This document shows positions 1 to 12,126 of a DNA stretch of 64,000 bases, piece by piece (the first letter of the stretch is position 1; each line of letters opens with the position of its first letter). Location of the stretch: contig JAJGOT010000193.1 in assembly GCA_022457155.1 (NCBI GenBank), positions 567,001 through 631,000 of the forward strand, read 5' to 3'. Source of the stretch: Cladopsammia gracilis. Its lineage: Eukaryota > Cnidaria > Anthozoa > Scleractinia > Dendrophylliidae. The notes beneath the pieces were generated by a model. It ran no database searches, was not told the DNA's origin, and saw only the letters and a program-made list of their open reading frames with translations. The position numbers and the translations under genes were made by a program.

Positions 1-2708
1 TGGCTTATTTTTTAAGGTACTTTCAAGGGGTGGCTTATTAGAGAGGGGGGCTTATTGATTTAGCAAATTAATGCAGCCTGGTTTTATTCTGAATATCGCT
101 CTGTAATTTTTGCATAGAATCGATGCCTACAGTACATGATTACATGTAAAGCATTCCCCAATCAATGATACAATCATGTTACAAACTGAAATTCCAAGAT
201 GTCAATAAATCATAGTAGTTTACATGGAAGTGTATTTTTTTTTCTGAAGGGGTTGGGGTGATTTAAAAAGGGGGGGGATGGGGGCTTAATAAATTTCTTC
301 TTCTAAAGAGGGTGCCTTATTAGTGGTGGGTGGCTTATTTGGGAGGGGTGGCTTAATAGAGATTTTACGGTATATATTCATGGTACTCGGGTATGATTTC
401 GGAAGAATGTTGCATTCAAAATGATACCCTGTTCTAGGGGCCAATTTTTAATACCCTGTCCCAGAAATACATTAAATTTTAATAACCCTTTTTTCGTGCA
501 TTCAAAATTATATTATACCCCGTTTTAGGAAAGTTCTCGAAAATGGATACCCTCCCATATATCAGTAGTTTCAAAATCACAACAGTGTTGGGTAGCACAT
601 ACCCATATTGGTGTTTTTGGGAGAACCCCCCCCCCCCCCCTGCACACTTTTGGAATTTCTGTGAAAAATCCAAGGCAGGACAGGTGGCAAACCCTACTCT
701 GCACTGAGCACTATTGGAGGAAATAATTATTGTTATAAGAATACTGAGGAAGTAGAGACCAAAAGTAAAGTTACAATAATGATAATAAGAATAATAGTTA
801 TAAGTAATGTATTACTGATAATGTACCATTGATAATAAACACAATATCAATAATAAAATAAGGAATGTAACTTATTATTGACTATTACTTAATTAACCAA
901 GTCACAGTCACACGCAAGACATCTGACCTGACAGATATTATGAGGACAACAGAAAAAAATTGTGGGTGACCATTATTCACAAGTTGTGAATCATGGTCAA
1001 ATGTGGGCTTATAGTACATAACAGACCATTTTGCTGTGTAAGGTGCATAATGCATGGGTAAATGGGACAGTATTAAGTTAATTCAAAGATGACTGAAATG
1101 TTTACTTGACAATATGATATCTGTACTGTTCAGTGCAATCCTTCCTCCCAACAATTAAAATGATGAATGGGAAATAGTTTTCAGGAACAGATCTAGATGT
1201 TAAACTCAAATCTGAAATTATTTAAGTCTCGGGTATGTGCCTTTTTCTAACTGTTGTGCATCATGGGCACAGCCGAAAGCACTGCATGTCATCATGGATT
1301 TCTAACGAAGTGATTTGAATGTCTATAAATTTAACAGGACAAGTCAAATATCAATTATTACTGTTCCACCTAATTCAAGAAAGCCGGGAACTTGAAATTT
1401 CCAACTACTTCCTTTGTCTCAGTGTGTGATTTTCCATTAATTTTTCTCCCTTCTCTCTTTCACTGAGTGAACCAAAATTCTTCAAGTTGTATATCCTCAA
1501 GTTGTATATCTAGGCAGTCTGATGTCATGGCATTTAAGGCTCAGAATTCAGTAACAGGTAGAAGCAAGGAAACATTAAACTGTCGCTAAAATGCAACAAC
1601 ATAAATATGTATAAATTGGCTTTTGTGTTGTAACTAAGGCAGTTATATTTGACAATTAACTAATGTATTAAACAAGACATACTACAATAAACTTTTACGT
1701 GTAATAAACAAATTCTTAACCAAACTTTACCTCTTTTATATTCGCGTTTTGAGACGGTGTGATCAGATTGAACCTTGCAACTTTATCATGCGTCATCAAG
1801 CTTTCGTTGCCTAGGAGATAATATTCCTTATCCGGGTGGGGTAGATAGGGTTTTAGTTGATACGCCGATCGCCCCCTCCCCTCCCTGTCCCTACATATTT
1901 TGTATTTGCAGAGATGCCAACCTCTGGAGATTAAAAATAGAGAGTTTTTTCTGGGGGTGAAATTCCACCATCACCTCCCCGAGGCGAAAATCGAGCGACG
2001 TAATCGCGAGAATCAAGGGGGGTCCGGAAAATTGTTTTTTGGCTTTACCCTCGAAAGGTTCCATTTTTGGCATTTCTGAGATCCGAAAAGCGTTTGTGAA
2101 GTTAACATATGATGAAAGACCGCATTTTTTTTGTTGAGATTTTGGGAAATTTTGGGTTAAAATCTCAGCCTATTTTAGAGAAAAGATCCACAGTCGCTTT
2201 TATCCGGGAGATTTGGTGACCCATACGGGAGACCGGGAGATTCGTTCCGTATCCGGTAGAGTTGGCATGTATGTAATTTGTGATTTGAGGTTGAACCCCG
2301 GGGTTGAACCTTGCAAGTTTATCATGCATTACGTTCGCTAGCTTTCGTTGCTAAGGCGATAAGTATAAAAAGACGCTGTTGGGATCTACTACACCCAGGC
2401 AAAGTCATATTCAGCGATAAACGTAAGTTGATTTACTACACCCGATACTTGCAGACCTTCCTTTAGAGGATTTTGCAAGTCAATATTAATGTAGACGTAG
2501 ATGACAAGACCGACTAAAAATTCTATTTTTGGACACGTGCACTTGTCGAAGTGTTGTTTTCGATGATTTAAGCTTATTTTCAAGAATTGAAAGTAAACTT
2601 AACTCTACTGTGATCCGAAGTTGAAAAAACGAATTATTGATATACAATTTCCATACCAAGTTATTTTGTTATTCCCAAATCGTTTGCATTTTGAATTTAC
2701 ATTGTTAG
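1..2708. other. Intergenic, AT-rich, no supported gene
   Basis: I see no coding exon here. Positions 1-365 carry several imperfect copies of a TGGCTTATT-rich motif with short G runs, ending in a TACGGTATATA-like edge, as in the ends of a decayed DNA transposon. A C run lies near 630-650. About 1914-2271 is bounded by ATGCCAAC and its inverse, a possible old insertion. Two similar stretches near 1768-1835 and 2303-2365 (both contain TGAACCTTGCAA and GCTTTCGTTGC) flank it as a degenerate direct repeat. Short open frames here look like chance. Confidence 0.6.
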
Positions 2709-3174
2709 GAAGCGAGTCAGCAACAGACGTGTGTGTCTTGTGCCAAGAAAAGACCCCGCTGGGGAAGAAAACCTCAATCATCGACTGGGTGGAGTGTTCG
2801 TTGTGCCTCAAATGGTATCACTAGTAAGTAAATAAATATGTAAATCCAACAATGCAATTAGAGTATACTATTTGCTTTGCTTGGTAATTAATTTTAGAAA
2901 ACAACATCAGCTTTTGTAATACTGTAAAATGTTACGCTCATTTTGATAAACAATCTACTACTACTACTACTACTACTACTACTAAGTTGCGTGCCAACGC
3001 ATAGTATATTTCTTCTTTGAAAGCGTGTATTTGACAATTTACTCACGCCATCAACATATATTTTTTTGCTTATTCTTTTTCTTTAGCTGATGCGCAGGAG
3101 TGAAAACTAAGCCACTTGAGGACTGGTGGTGCAACGACTGCACAATTGGCGAAATGTCCAATCGTCATGGATGA
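2709..3174 (+). pseudogene. Broken PHD-finger fragment, two exons
   Basis: An exon at about 2709-2823 encodes the first half of a PHD zinc finger: C-V-L-C, then W-V-E-C-S-L-C and W-Y-H, and it ends at a good donor (GTAAGT at 2824). A second exon from 3087, after a polypyrimidine-AG acceptor, encodes the rest: C-A-G, then W-W-C-N-D-C. Together they supply the usual Cys4-His-Cys3 ligands. Spliced as drawn, the second codon after W-Y-H is TGA (3088-3090), where a CGA would give a typical WYHxxC. An in-frame stop also follows soon after the last ligand (3174). PHD fingers bind histone tails and are often found in transposon genes. This looks like a dead fragment, but a different splice choice cannot be excluded. 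Confidence 0.5.
2951..2984. repeat. (CTA)n microsatellite
   Basis: About eleven CTA trinucleotides in a row inside the intron of the PHD fragment. Confidence 0.9.
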
Positions 3175-3890
3175 GGACAAGTTAAAACAATTTCCCTACT
3201 GTTCGCATGAGCTAACTAAAACTGCGGAAAAGAAATAAAATCGAGATGTATTAATTCTATTTGCATGTATCTTGCCCCTCGACTGCAACATTTCAGACGA
3301 CAATACGATAATTAGTCGAAGGCGGGGAGAAGGGGTTAAAGGGCGGCTGCGCTCAGTTAATAAACAAGACGCTATCGGAGCGTCCACTTAGCCGTCATGG
3401 TATCACGCGTATGTGAGGTTTCTTTGTGGCAGACACGTGTGTCTGTCCCAATGAAAATTCTAACATGACTCCGAGGCTTTCTGGTCGTTTTTCTAAATTT
3501 GGTTTAGAAAACCTAAAGCCTCTTCTGGGAATTGCGAGACAATGGAGTCAAGAAAAATTTGCAACTTTGACCCCAAAACCTCGCAGTCATGTTGGAATAT
3601 ATCGAACGCGGGCTATTGTTAAGGGTTGATTGAAATGGGTGAAAATGGAGGCGTGGACCTTTAGTGGGCATTGCTTAGTATGTAAATAGCTCGAATTTTT
3701 CTCGGGAATTCCTGACGTAAACTGCTGCCAACGTGAAAATCTACCAGGAAATGTCACGGACTGGTAGAAACTTCCCTATTACGAGTTGTAAGCGAACTTA
3801 CGAGTGATCTCTCACTTCCTTTCCCCGCACCTTTCTCCTGCCTCTCCTTCTTGCGGGCAACTCACGCGTTACTTCTCTCGATATCCTTGA

Positions 3891-3997
3891 TGCATCAGCC
3901 AAATCCAATGCATGCATTTCTTTTTCCAAGGCCCAAAAAATGCTAATGCCCGAGGATTGGCCCGGGGGTCTGGGTGCAGTTGGATTTGACTGATGCA
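3891..3997. mobile_element. Small TIR element (MITE-like)
   Basis: The ends are inverted copies of TGCATCAG(C/T)CAAATCC. The start of this sequence resembles the termini of the larger TTA-flanked element at 26965-27700, so the two may share a family. No clean target duplication is visible. Confidence 0.5.
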
Positions 3998-4129
3998 TTA
4001 AATGGAGAGCTTGCTCGAAGGCTGTTACGGTTTTCATTGCTACGAAACGAGATGGTCGTATCGTCATTGCTCAGTCAATTCCAAGCATATCTATACCTCC
4101 AAAAGCATAATTGCCTTTGATTCTCGACA

Positions 4130-5271
4130 TCTGGGCAACAGGGCAGCAAGCGCAATATGGGCAGCAAGGCAAAAGGGCAACCAGAGCAACAAGGCAACAG
4201 GGTAACAAGGGCAACATGGCAACCAGGGCAACAGGGCAACCAGACCAACAGGCAACCAGGGCAACAAGGGCAACAAGGGCAACAGGGCAACATGGCAACC
4301 AGACCAACAGGGCAACCAGGGCAACAGGGCAACAAGGGCAACAGGGCAACAGGGAAACCAGGGCAACAAGGGCAACAAGGGCAACAGGGCAACAAGGGCA
4401 ACGGGGCAACAGGGCAACAAGGGCAACAAGGGCAACAAGGGCAACAAGGGCAACGGGGCAACAAGGGCAACCAGACCAACAGGGCAACCAGGGCAACAAG
4501 GGCAACAGGGCAACAAGGGCAACAGGGCAACAAGGGCAACAGGGCAACAAGGGCAACAGGGCAACCAGACCAACAGGGCAACAAGGGCAACAGGGCAACA
4601 AGGGCAACAGGGCAACAAGGGCAACAGGGCAACAAGGGTAACAAGGGTAACAAGGGCAACAGGGCAACCAGACCAACAGAGCAACAGGGCAACAAAGGCA
4701 ACAGGGCAACAAAGGGCAACAGGGCAACAGGGCAACAAGACAACAAGGGCAACAAGGGCAACAGGGCAACAAGGGCAACAGGGCAACAAGGGTAACAAGG
4801 GTAACAAGGGCAACAAGGGTAACAAGGGTAACAAGGGCAACAGGGCAACCAGACCAACAGGGCAACCAGACCAACAGGGCAACCAGGGCAACAGGACACA
4901 AAGGCAACAGGGCAACAAAGGGCAACAGGGCAACAAGGGCAACAAGGGCAACAAGGGCAACAGGGCAACCAGACCAACAGGGCAACAGGGCAACAAGGCA
5001 ACAAGGGCAACAGGGCAACAGGGCAACAAGGCAACAAGGGCAACAGGGCAACAAAGGCAACAAGGGCAACAGGGCAACAAGGGTAACAAGGGCAACAGGG
5101 CAACCAGGGCAACCAGGGCAACAGGGCAACAAGGGCAACAGGGCAACAGGGCAACAGGGCAACAGGGGAACAGGGCAACAAGGGCAACAGGGCAACCAGA
5201 CCAACAGGGAAACCAGGGCAACCAGGGCAACAAGGGCAACAGGGCAACAAGGGCAACAGGGCAACCCAGGG
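4130..5271. repeat. Minisatellite of 9-bp GGGCAACAA/GGGCAACAG units
   Basis: About 1.14 kb is made almost entirely of 9-bp units GGGCAACAA or GGGCAACAG, with interspersed variants carrying CCAGACCAACA or GGGTAACAA. Because the unit is a multiple of three and lacks stops, several long frames stay open on both strands: Gly-Gln-Gln or Gly-Asn-Lys triplets on plus, Leu/Pro/Cys/Val runs on minus. I do not regard these as genes. There is no splice or start context, and the plus frames shift at unit variants. Regular GGG triplets every nine bases on the plus strand could form G-quadruplexes. Confidence 0.95.
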
Positions 5272-5553
5272 GAGAACGAGTAAGTCAATCCTAGTTTAGG
5301 GTGTTGAGATGAACTGGTAATTAGAGAGCAAACACTTCCTTAGATTACTTACTGAATTCACAATAACCATTCCTAACGTTGTCTGACTGTACGTATATTC
5401 ATAACTTTACCACACTTTATTGTTCATAACTTCAGCACACTTTATTATTTACATATTCCTATATTCCTTATATACTTTATATACTTTATATTTCTTTGAA
5501 GCTAGAAGAATTATCATCAAAAATCCATCGACCAATCACAGCACATCTTGTAA

Positions 5554-6682
5554 GAGCTGCGTACCGCCTCCATTTTTCCGAATTCGTCAAAAAGAAAAAG
5601 ACAAGCCAATGGCAGAGAAGAAATTTCGGAAGTCGAAGAGAAGAGATTCAAGAGAAGTTCACCAAATGCAAAAACGTGTTCTCCCAATCGCTCTCCAAAA
5701 CAAACAAAATGGCGGCCGCGCTCAAGCAGTTGCAGTCCGGCTTTTCGCCAGAGGAATCCCCGCTTGAAGTCGCTTGGTCATCGCATTGGCTATGAGTTTT
5801 CGCCGATTCAAAAAGGTCAATTTCAAGGCCGACTGCGCGGATGGCTCCCACGCATTCGGCAAATCGCCGAAGACAACGAGTTGTTGTTTTTGGAGAAGAA
5901 GACCCGCGATCGCACCAAGGTGTTTGGAATTGTTTCAAAAGCTGAGTGCGATGACAACGCCGTATGTCCTCTTCGCCTTGTTTGTGACGCACTTGGAGTC
6001 TACAAAATTGAAGTTTTCTTTCTTGTCAAAGAACGTGGGCGCTTCAGGTCTTCTGAAGATGTGAAGGAAATTTTGCTGAGATTGTTTGGACCAAATTCTC
6101 CGTTTACAGTATGTAGGGGAATCCCGGACTACGAAGAACACGGAAAACATTTGGGCTACAGCCTAAAAAATGTACGAAAATGGGAAATGCCATTCAAGCG
6201 TGTTGACAGTGACAAATGCGAGTTATTGCACAAGCCAAAAAACAGGAAATGTCGAACTGGGGATGTGCTATATGATGTCTGTACCCCGTGCAAGAAATTG
6301 CACCGTAATCTCTGCGAGGCATTATCAAGGCGAAAAGGGGAAGGGGATGACAGCAGCGTACAAGCCCGTCATCAAAGTGCAACTGGAAATTTTTAAGTCC
6401 TAAGTCTGCAAAGAAACGACGGAATGCCTTGTCATCGAGAAAGAGGAAACTGGAAAGGGAAGTTAGAAAACTGAAATCGTCCCGATGCACCCTCAGTGTT
6501 CAGCAGGACCAGGAGATGAGGAAGATTGTAAACACCATCGAGAAAGACTTTGGTTCGGAATTACAAGGTGTCATTGATGACTCATCCAAAAGAGGAAATG
6601 GAAAGGCAGATATACTGAGAGCTGTGTGGAAACAAGATGTCAGTGACAGGAAGGAGTTTTGGAATGACCAAAGGAGAAACAG
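5554..6682 (+). CDS. Unrecognised reading frame, 5' part, possibly transposon-derived
   Basis: One frame stays open from about 5554 to 6396. It has clear coding character from about residue Asp-Asn-Glu at 5872 onward, including a Cys-containing block C-T-P-C-K-K-L near 6280. It has no good ATG (the usable in-frame starts are TTG), while a nearby ATG at 5709 lies in another frame. After the stop at 6396 a different frame continues with a Lys/Arg-rich, coiled-coil-like stretch (6396-6682) that ends at a plausible donor GTGAGC. This fits either a frameshift near 6370-6396 or a small intron. I do not recognise the family. The style (basic, Cys pairs, helical region, repeated neighbourhood) suggests a domesticated or decayed DNA-transposon gene. 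Function unknown. Confidence 0.4.
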
Positions 6683-6979
6683 TGAGCAAACCTTCTATTT
6701 AATTTTAAGCTTCGAAATTCATAACAAAAATTAAAATCACATAAATGATCAATCAGTGCTACTACGATGCTTAAACTGAATTTGTAGAACTCATATTTGG
6801 TATTGTCAATTTAATTTCGCCATACAATAATATAATCTTAAAATTACTGCAATCCTTAAACAATATCATGCTCTCAACATGTGATAATTTGTTTATTACA
6901 TATTCCAAAAAGAAACAAACCGCCAAGTAACAGTCAAACAAAGTCAATGAAGTATACTTTTAACAATTCTAACCGGTGC

Positions 6980-6982
<3 letters not shown>

Positions 6983-7043
<61 letters not shown>
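6983..7043. repeat. (TG)n microsatellite
   Basis: About thirty TG dinucleotides. On the minus strand they extend the neighbouring frame as a Thr-His run, which is an artefact. Confidence 0.95.
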
Positions 7044-7045
<2 letters not shown>

Positions 7046-8026
7046 TTTAGGACATTTTTGCTCTCCTTGACTCCTGCCTTTGCAATGCAATGGAATATCT
7101 GGGACTTGACATCTAAATTACATAGAAGTTGGCTTTCTGCGATTTTGAACAAGTTCTTCCCGTAGCTCTTATATGCATGAAAATTGACAACTTTTCCAAA
7201 TGCCTCTGAAAATGCCTGGAGGGGTGGTACCAATTCTTTTGTCATGACCAGAAGATTCCTATTTTGGTGATTCATGCCTGGTGGAATTTCATTCCTGTCT
7301 GTTTCCTCCAAAGCCTCTACTACTTTAAGTTTTCTCTGTAGGATATTCATTTCCGCTTTTCTCGGTTTAAACTTAATTTTTTTCCATGTAATTTTTTTTA
7401 ATGCGAAAGAGAGCAGACGAACCCATTCTGTAAATTGATATCAAGTTCTCCTTGCCTGCGGATTGATGCTTATCCTGTTCACAACCTTCCTGCTCTCTAT
7501 CTTCCTCTGATACCTTCTCACTATATATAAAACTCCAGAAGACGTCTTTAACAGCAGTAACTAAACAAGTTGTAAGTCTACCGCTAAAGGTTGTCGCGAC
7601 CAAGCAAAGCTCCTCACTAACCGATGTAACGCACAACTCTCGTACGCATCGGGTTAGTTCGTGGTCGTCATTGTTGATAATGTCCCCCGTTACAACAACC
7701 CACTTACTTAGCAGTTTAGGCAACCGATCAGTACCTTTTTCACTTCGGAAAAAGACCAGCAAAGAACTGAACAAACCTTTACAAGCAGCCGCAATTCTTG
7801 CATTACTGCGAACGGCTGCCCACATCGCTTCCGAAGTTGCATCTTCTTGCAGTCGCAGCGGTTTCTGCCAGTTCGCTTCAACTAAACTTTTTACATTATC
7901 AAAAATCTCAACCTCCGTTTTTTCTCCGAGTGTTCTAACCAGCTCACTTAATCGAACTTTCGACAGCTTTTTGGGACTTTTTTGTTTTCCTTTTCCTCGC
8001 CCGCCTTTCCGTCTTGTGTCCTCCAT
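7044..8026 (-). pseudogene. Unrecognised protein gene with one frameshift
   Basis: A minus-strand frame starts at an ATG at 8026 (M-E-D-T-R-R-K, strongly basic first 30 residues) and runs 217 codons to 7373. A second minus frame carries on at once, in a different phase, from about 7370 to 7044. The join falls at an A run, so a single indel would unite them into a protein of about 325 residues. The composition is soluble, with a basic N-terminus, helical regions and few Cys. The reading ends by running into the (TG)n repeat. I do not recognise the family. It converges with the unknown gene at 5.5-6.7 kb. It could be a transposon-borne gene or a decayed lineage-specific gene. Confidence 0.4.
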
Positions 8027-8750
8027 TTTTAAGCCTGCGCGGGAGATTGGAATCAAGTTGTTCTAGCGAATTGATTGGTTAATATTTTTATCTTGATTTT
8101 CCAAATATGGTTGTAACAACTTCTTAGCAAATTGAATAATCGGAAGCTTGTTTTGAAGCATACAAGAGACAGTTGCACGTTTCAACCCACTTATGGGTTT
8201 CTGCTAAATTCTCAAAACTACTATAAAAATAAGTGTCCGTGTGGAAATAAATAGAAGTGCTATTTTGAGTTTGTGACTCACCATCAGTGACCATCATGCC
8301 AGCTTCTAAAGGACCCTCATTCTCAGTGGTACGGGGGCCTATATTCTGAGGACCTAGCGTGAAGATATTTTATAACGAAAGATTCGGTTATACGCTCAGT
8401 TGGGGGATTTAAAAAGCTCATAATCTAATCTCGTCAGAAAAAATCACGATGCGGATTGAGCACTGAATGTGCTTATCTTTAAGACCTAGAAAATGACGCT
8501 CGGGGTGACTTAGTCTGAAGCAAACAACAGCGGGAGTTAAGGATGCATCAGGCTATGTTAGAAAGAAGCGATTATTTACCATTTTCAGCGATATGTAATT
8601 TGACGTCATATACATGTGCAACACATATACGCAAACTTGAGACTTGAGAGCGCGCATAGCTGTTAGGAGCAAAAGTGCCGTGCCGCCTTGGCGGTACCGT
8701 GGCAAGCCATAACCCACACGCACGCGCGCACACACGCACACGAAACTTAC

Positions 8751-11700
8751 CTTCGTGTGCAGTTAAAAATGAGCCAATCCCATGTCCAGTGCCATGTAAG
8801 AAATCCAGTCCGACATCCCACAATGCCATACGGGCTAAGGTATCCAGTCTGTGTCCTGTAAAGGACCAACAAAATAGATCAAAATAAATAAACCGGGGAA
8901 TCACGGACTTTTTGCAGATGACCTCTCGCTGACTGGCTGGACCTGCGATTCTCGTCAAGGAAGTAAAGAAGAAAATGATGTAAAGTAATGCAGCGACAAG
9001 CTTACTTGACCACTTTCAGAGCGTTTTACGTGACCGGGTGACTGTAGAATAAGTAATTCGCATTTGCTTCGGTTTTGCATTAGTAAGCTTTATAACTGAT
9101 TAAAAGAACTCGCGCCACTTTCTCAACCAATCTTAAGTAAAACCAAACCAAACTTTGCATATTTTTCCGTATGCTATCTGACTTGTTCAACGCGTCACGT
9201 ATGCACAAGGAATTTCTCGCACTCGTTTTCCCGCCCCTGTGTGTATTACATGAATGTGCTTCGAGTTTTGATTGGTTCATTAGATTGTCTGCGTCTGTCG
9301 TCATTGGTTAGATGTCATTTCGTTCGCTTCAGTTCAAAAACCGCTCTTGGGATCGGAAAATTCTTCCGCCACTTCTACATATACGGTATATTTTCAAGTT
9401 TCCAAAAACACTTGACTTGGGATGTGCGAACAGGACATGTGCATGTCTTACCTGTAGTCTTGTTTGGAAACACAGCCTTCGCAAGTGCAATATGACCCTT
9501 TAGCACACGAGTGAAACATTCCTTTAAAAAAAACAAAAACTTCTATAGATACACCACAGGCGACCCAAGCTCACTGTAGTGAGCTTGGGCCGCCTGTGGA
9601 TACACTTGATTGAAAAAACGTTGTCAGGTAAAAAGTACAAAACATACGACCGAATGGTTTTCTGGGAAACGGCAAAAATATTACTGTGTTCTCAGATAAA
9701 TTGCGCAGTATTATAACAAGGCAAGCTCCAAATCATCCTCTGAAAAAACTTTTAGGAAGGAATAAATCTTAAACATCAATAAAAAAAATGTTAGCAAGCC
9801 TTATGCTTTTCTATGCTTTTTTCCCGACAATGTTTTTTCAATAAGGTGCATACAGTCAAACCATTAGGCCACACTCGGGAAATAGCCTAATGACCGCTTA
9901 AAGGGGCTATGTCATTTATTATCAGTATCATTTTGAAAAGCCAGGAAACGCATTTGTTTCAATGGAAACCTACAAATAATGGTCCAGTTTTGTTAACAAA
10001 TACTCTATCAGCGCACAGAAACTAGTATTTGTTATCTTTGGCTGCGGATGGCCAGGATGGAAATGGATTGCAACTTGAAAAAATTTGCCAATTTTTCAAA
10101 TTCCTCCCAAGTGTAGTAGAAAATTGCAAAACCACTTATTGTGGTTTGTTCTTTCTTGAATAAATCACTTGATATTATCTTCTTGGTGTTCTAAGACCAA
10201 TTTTATGTTTGAGCAAAGGTACCTTGTCAACTATTTGGTGTATTTTGACCAAAACACAGCAGAATGTGCGTGACAATGCCCCTTTAATAGAGGTGTTCTA
10301 AGATTTAGCATGTTATATGGCAAAAATTGAACTAGAATGCGAACTTGATCACATGGTGTACATTTTATTGTTAACATTAAAAGTAACGTAAAAAATGATA
10401 AATAAAAATCAAATGGACAATGTTCCGCCAAAAAAAACAAAATGTCGCTTACCTAATTTACATGTCAAATCGCCAAATGTCACCAAATATCTGATTGGTT
10501 AGGAAACTGTCACGAACCAGTCAGAGCTCGAAGTAAATAAATGTCGGCGGCGCCAAGCGCGGGAAAACGCGTGCGAGCAAGTCACGATTGGTTTTGGTTT
10601 TACTTCTTAGCCAATCACAAAGCGTAGCAATGCAAAACCAAAGCAATTGTGTAATTACTTTTGACACTCAATTGAAAACCACTCTCTGACACAAGGTTTG
10701 ACTCCAGGGATGAAATTAATATCAGCAAGCTGCTTACCTGTTCCCACTTTGTAGGAGTTCCAAAATGCCAGGTTCGGGTCACGTCAGTTGTGCCATCCCT
10801 AGAATACAAAATAGCTGCACCAGTTAATATTTTTTTTACAAGGAAACGAGAATGGAGGACGTGGTTGCATTGCCAGATACAATTACAAAAGGGAGAATCT
10901 AGAAGGATTTTCACAAACCCGTTCAAAGTCCATTGCTATTTCTTTAAAAAAACAAAGCGCATTACATGTTAGGTGACGCCATACCATGTTTACATGTAAA
11001 AACATACATACATATGAAAAGCCAAGCGCGGGAAAAAGCGTGCGAGCAAGTCACGATTGGTTTTGGTTTTACTTCTGATTGGTTGAGAAAGTGGCGCGAG
11101 ATTTTTTAGCCAATCACAAAGCGTAGTAATGCAAAACCAAAGCAATTACGAAATTACTTTCGACACTCAATTGAAAACTGCTCTAAAGTGGCGCGAGTTT
11201 TTCGGCCAATCACAAAGTGTAGCAATGCAAAACCAAAGAAATCGTGAAACTAAAGGCACTGTTACGTGAGGCAATTTTTTACTGCAACTTGCAACGTAAT
11301 GCTGATAAGAGCCGTTGCGAGAGAAGTTGCAGATGAAATTGCGCGTAACACCTCTTCGCAACTTGTCTCGTGAAAATTGTGCTGCGAGTTGCAGAAAAAG
11401 TTTAACACTTCTCACATACAGTGTACTGAGCTTGGGCTGCCTGTGGATGAACACTTCTCTACTTTTTGCAAAGTTGCAAGGCAAGTTGCAAGCGTGTAAC
11501 ATGTAATCTGCAACACGTCTCGCAATGATTTTGTCAGCGTTGCATTGCAAGTCGCAAGAAAAAAATTGTCTTAAGTTACTTTCGACAACTCAAGGTTAGT
11601 GAGGAACTTACTGCTAGGGATCAAACGATCAAAAATGTCTGAAAGCACACTAAATAGAACTGAAATAAAAGACAGAAAATGTACTTGAATTGTGCTCCAG

Positions 11701-12046
11701 AATCACATAGATACAGCTCTTCATTGGATATAACACGGTCTGTGTCTTTAGCTGGTCTGTGGAAGAACAAACAAAATTTAAAAATTTTATATTTATATAT
11801 AGGTAGGGTAGTTAGTATTAGGCGTTAGGCTGACAGCTGAGCACTTTTCCAGCCGATTTTCCACCAGTGACAATTTTTAATTTCCGTCACTTCCGACTGC
11901 AAAAACAGTCCATCATGTATTTTTTGTGTTGGTCCATGGTGGGAGCACGCACAGTCTATGGCACCTCCCTCCGCAAGTTTTAAGATAAAAAATTCTGACT
12001 GTCGTGCAAACTTAACTATTAAAACCAAATGCATACATTTCCTTCC

Positions 12047-12126
<80 letters not shown>

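Noticed and set aside
3426..3629. 67-codon plus frame
   Set aside because: No ATG near its start, no splice partners, and it lies among repeats.
4071..5288. Long open frames (up to 405 codons) on both strands through the 9-bp repeat
   Set aside because: They exist only because the unit is a multiple of three without stops. No start, splice or family support, and strands conflict.
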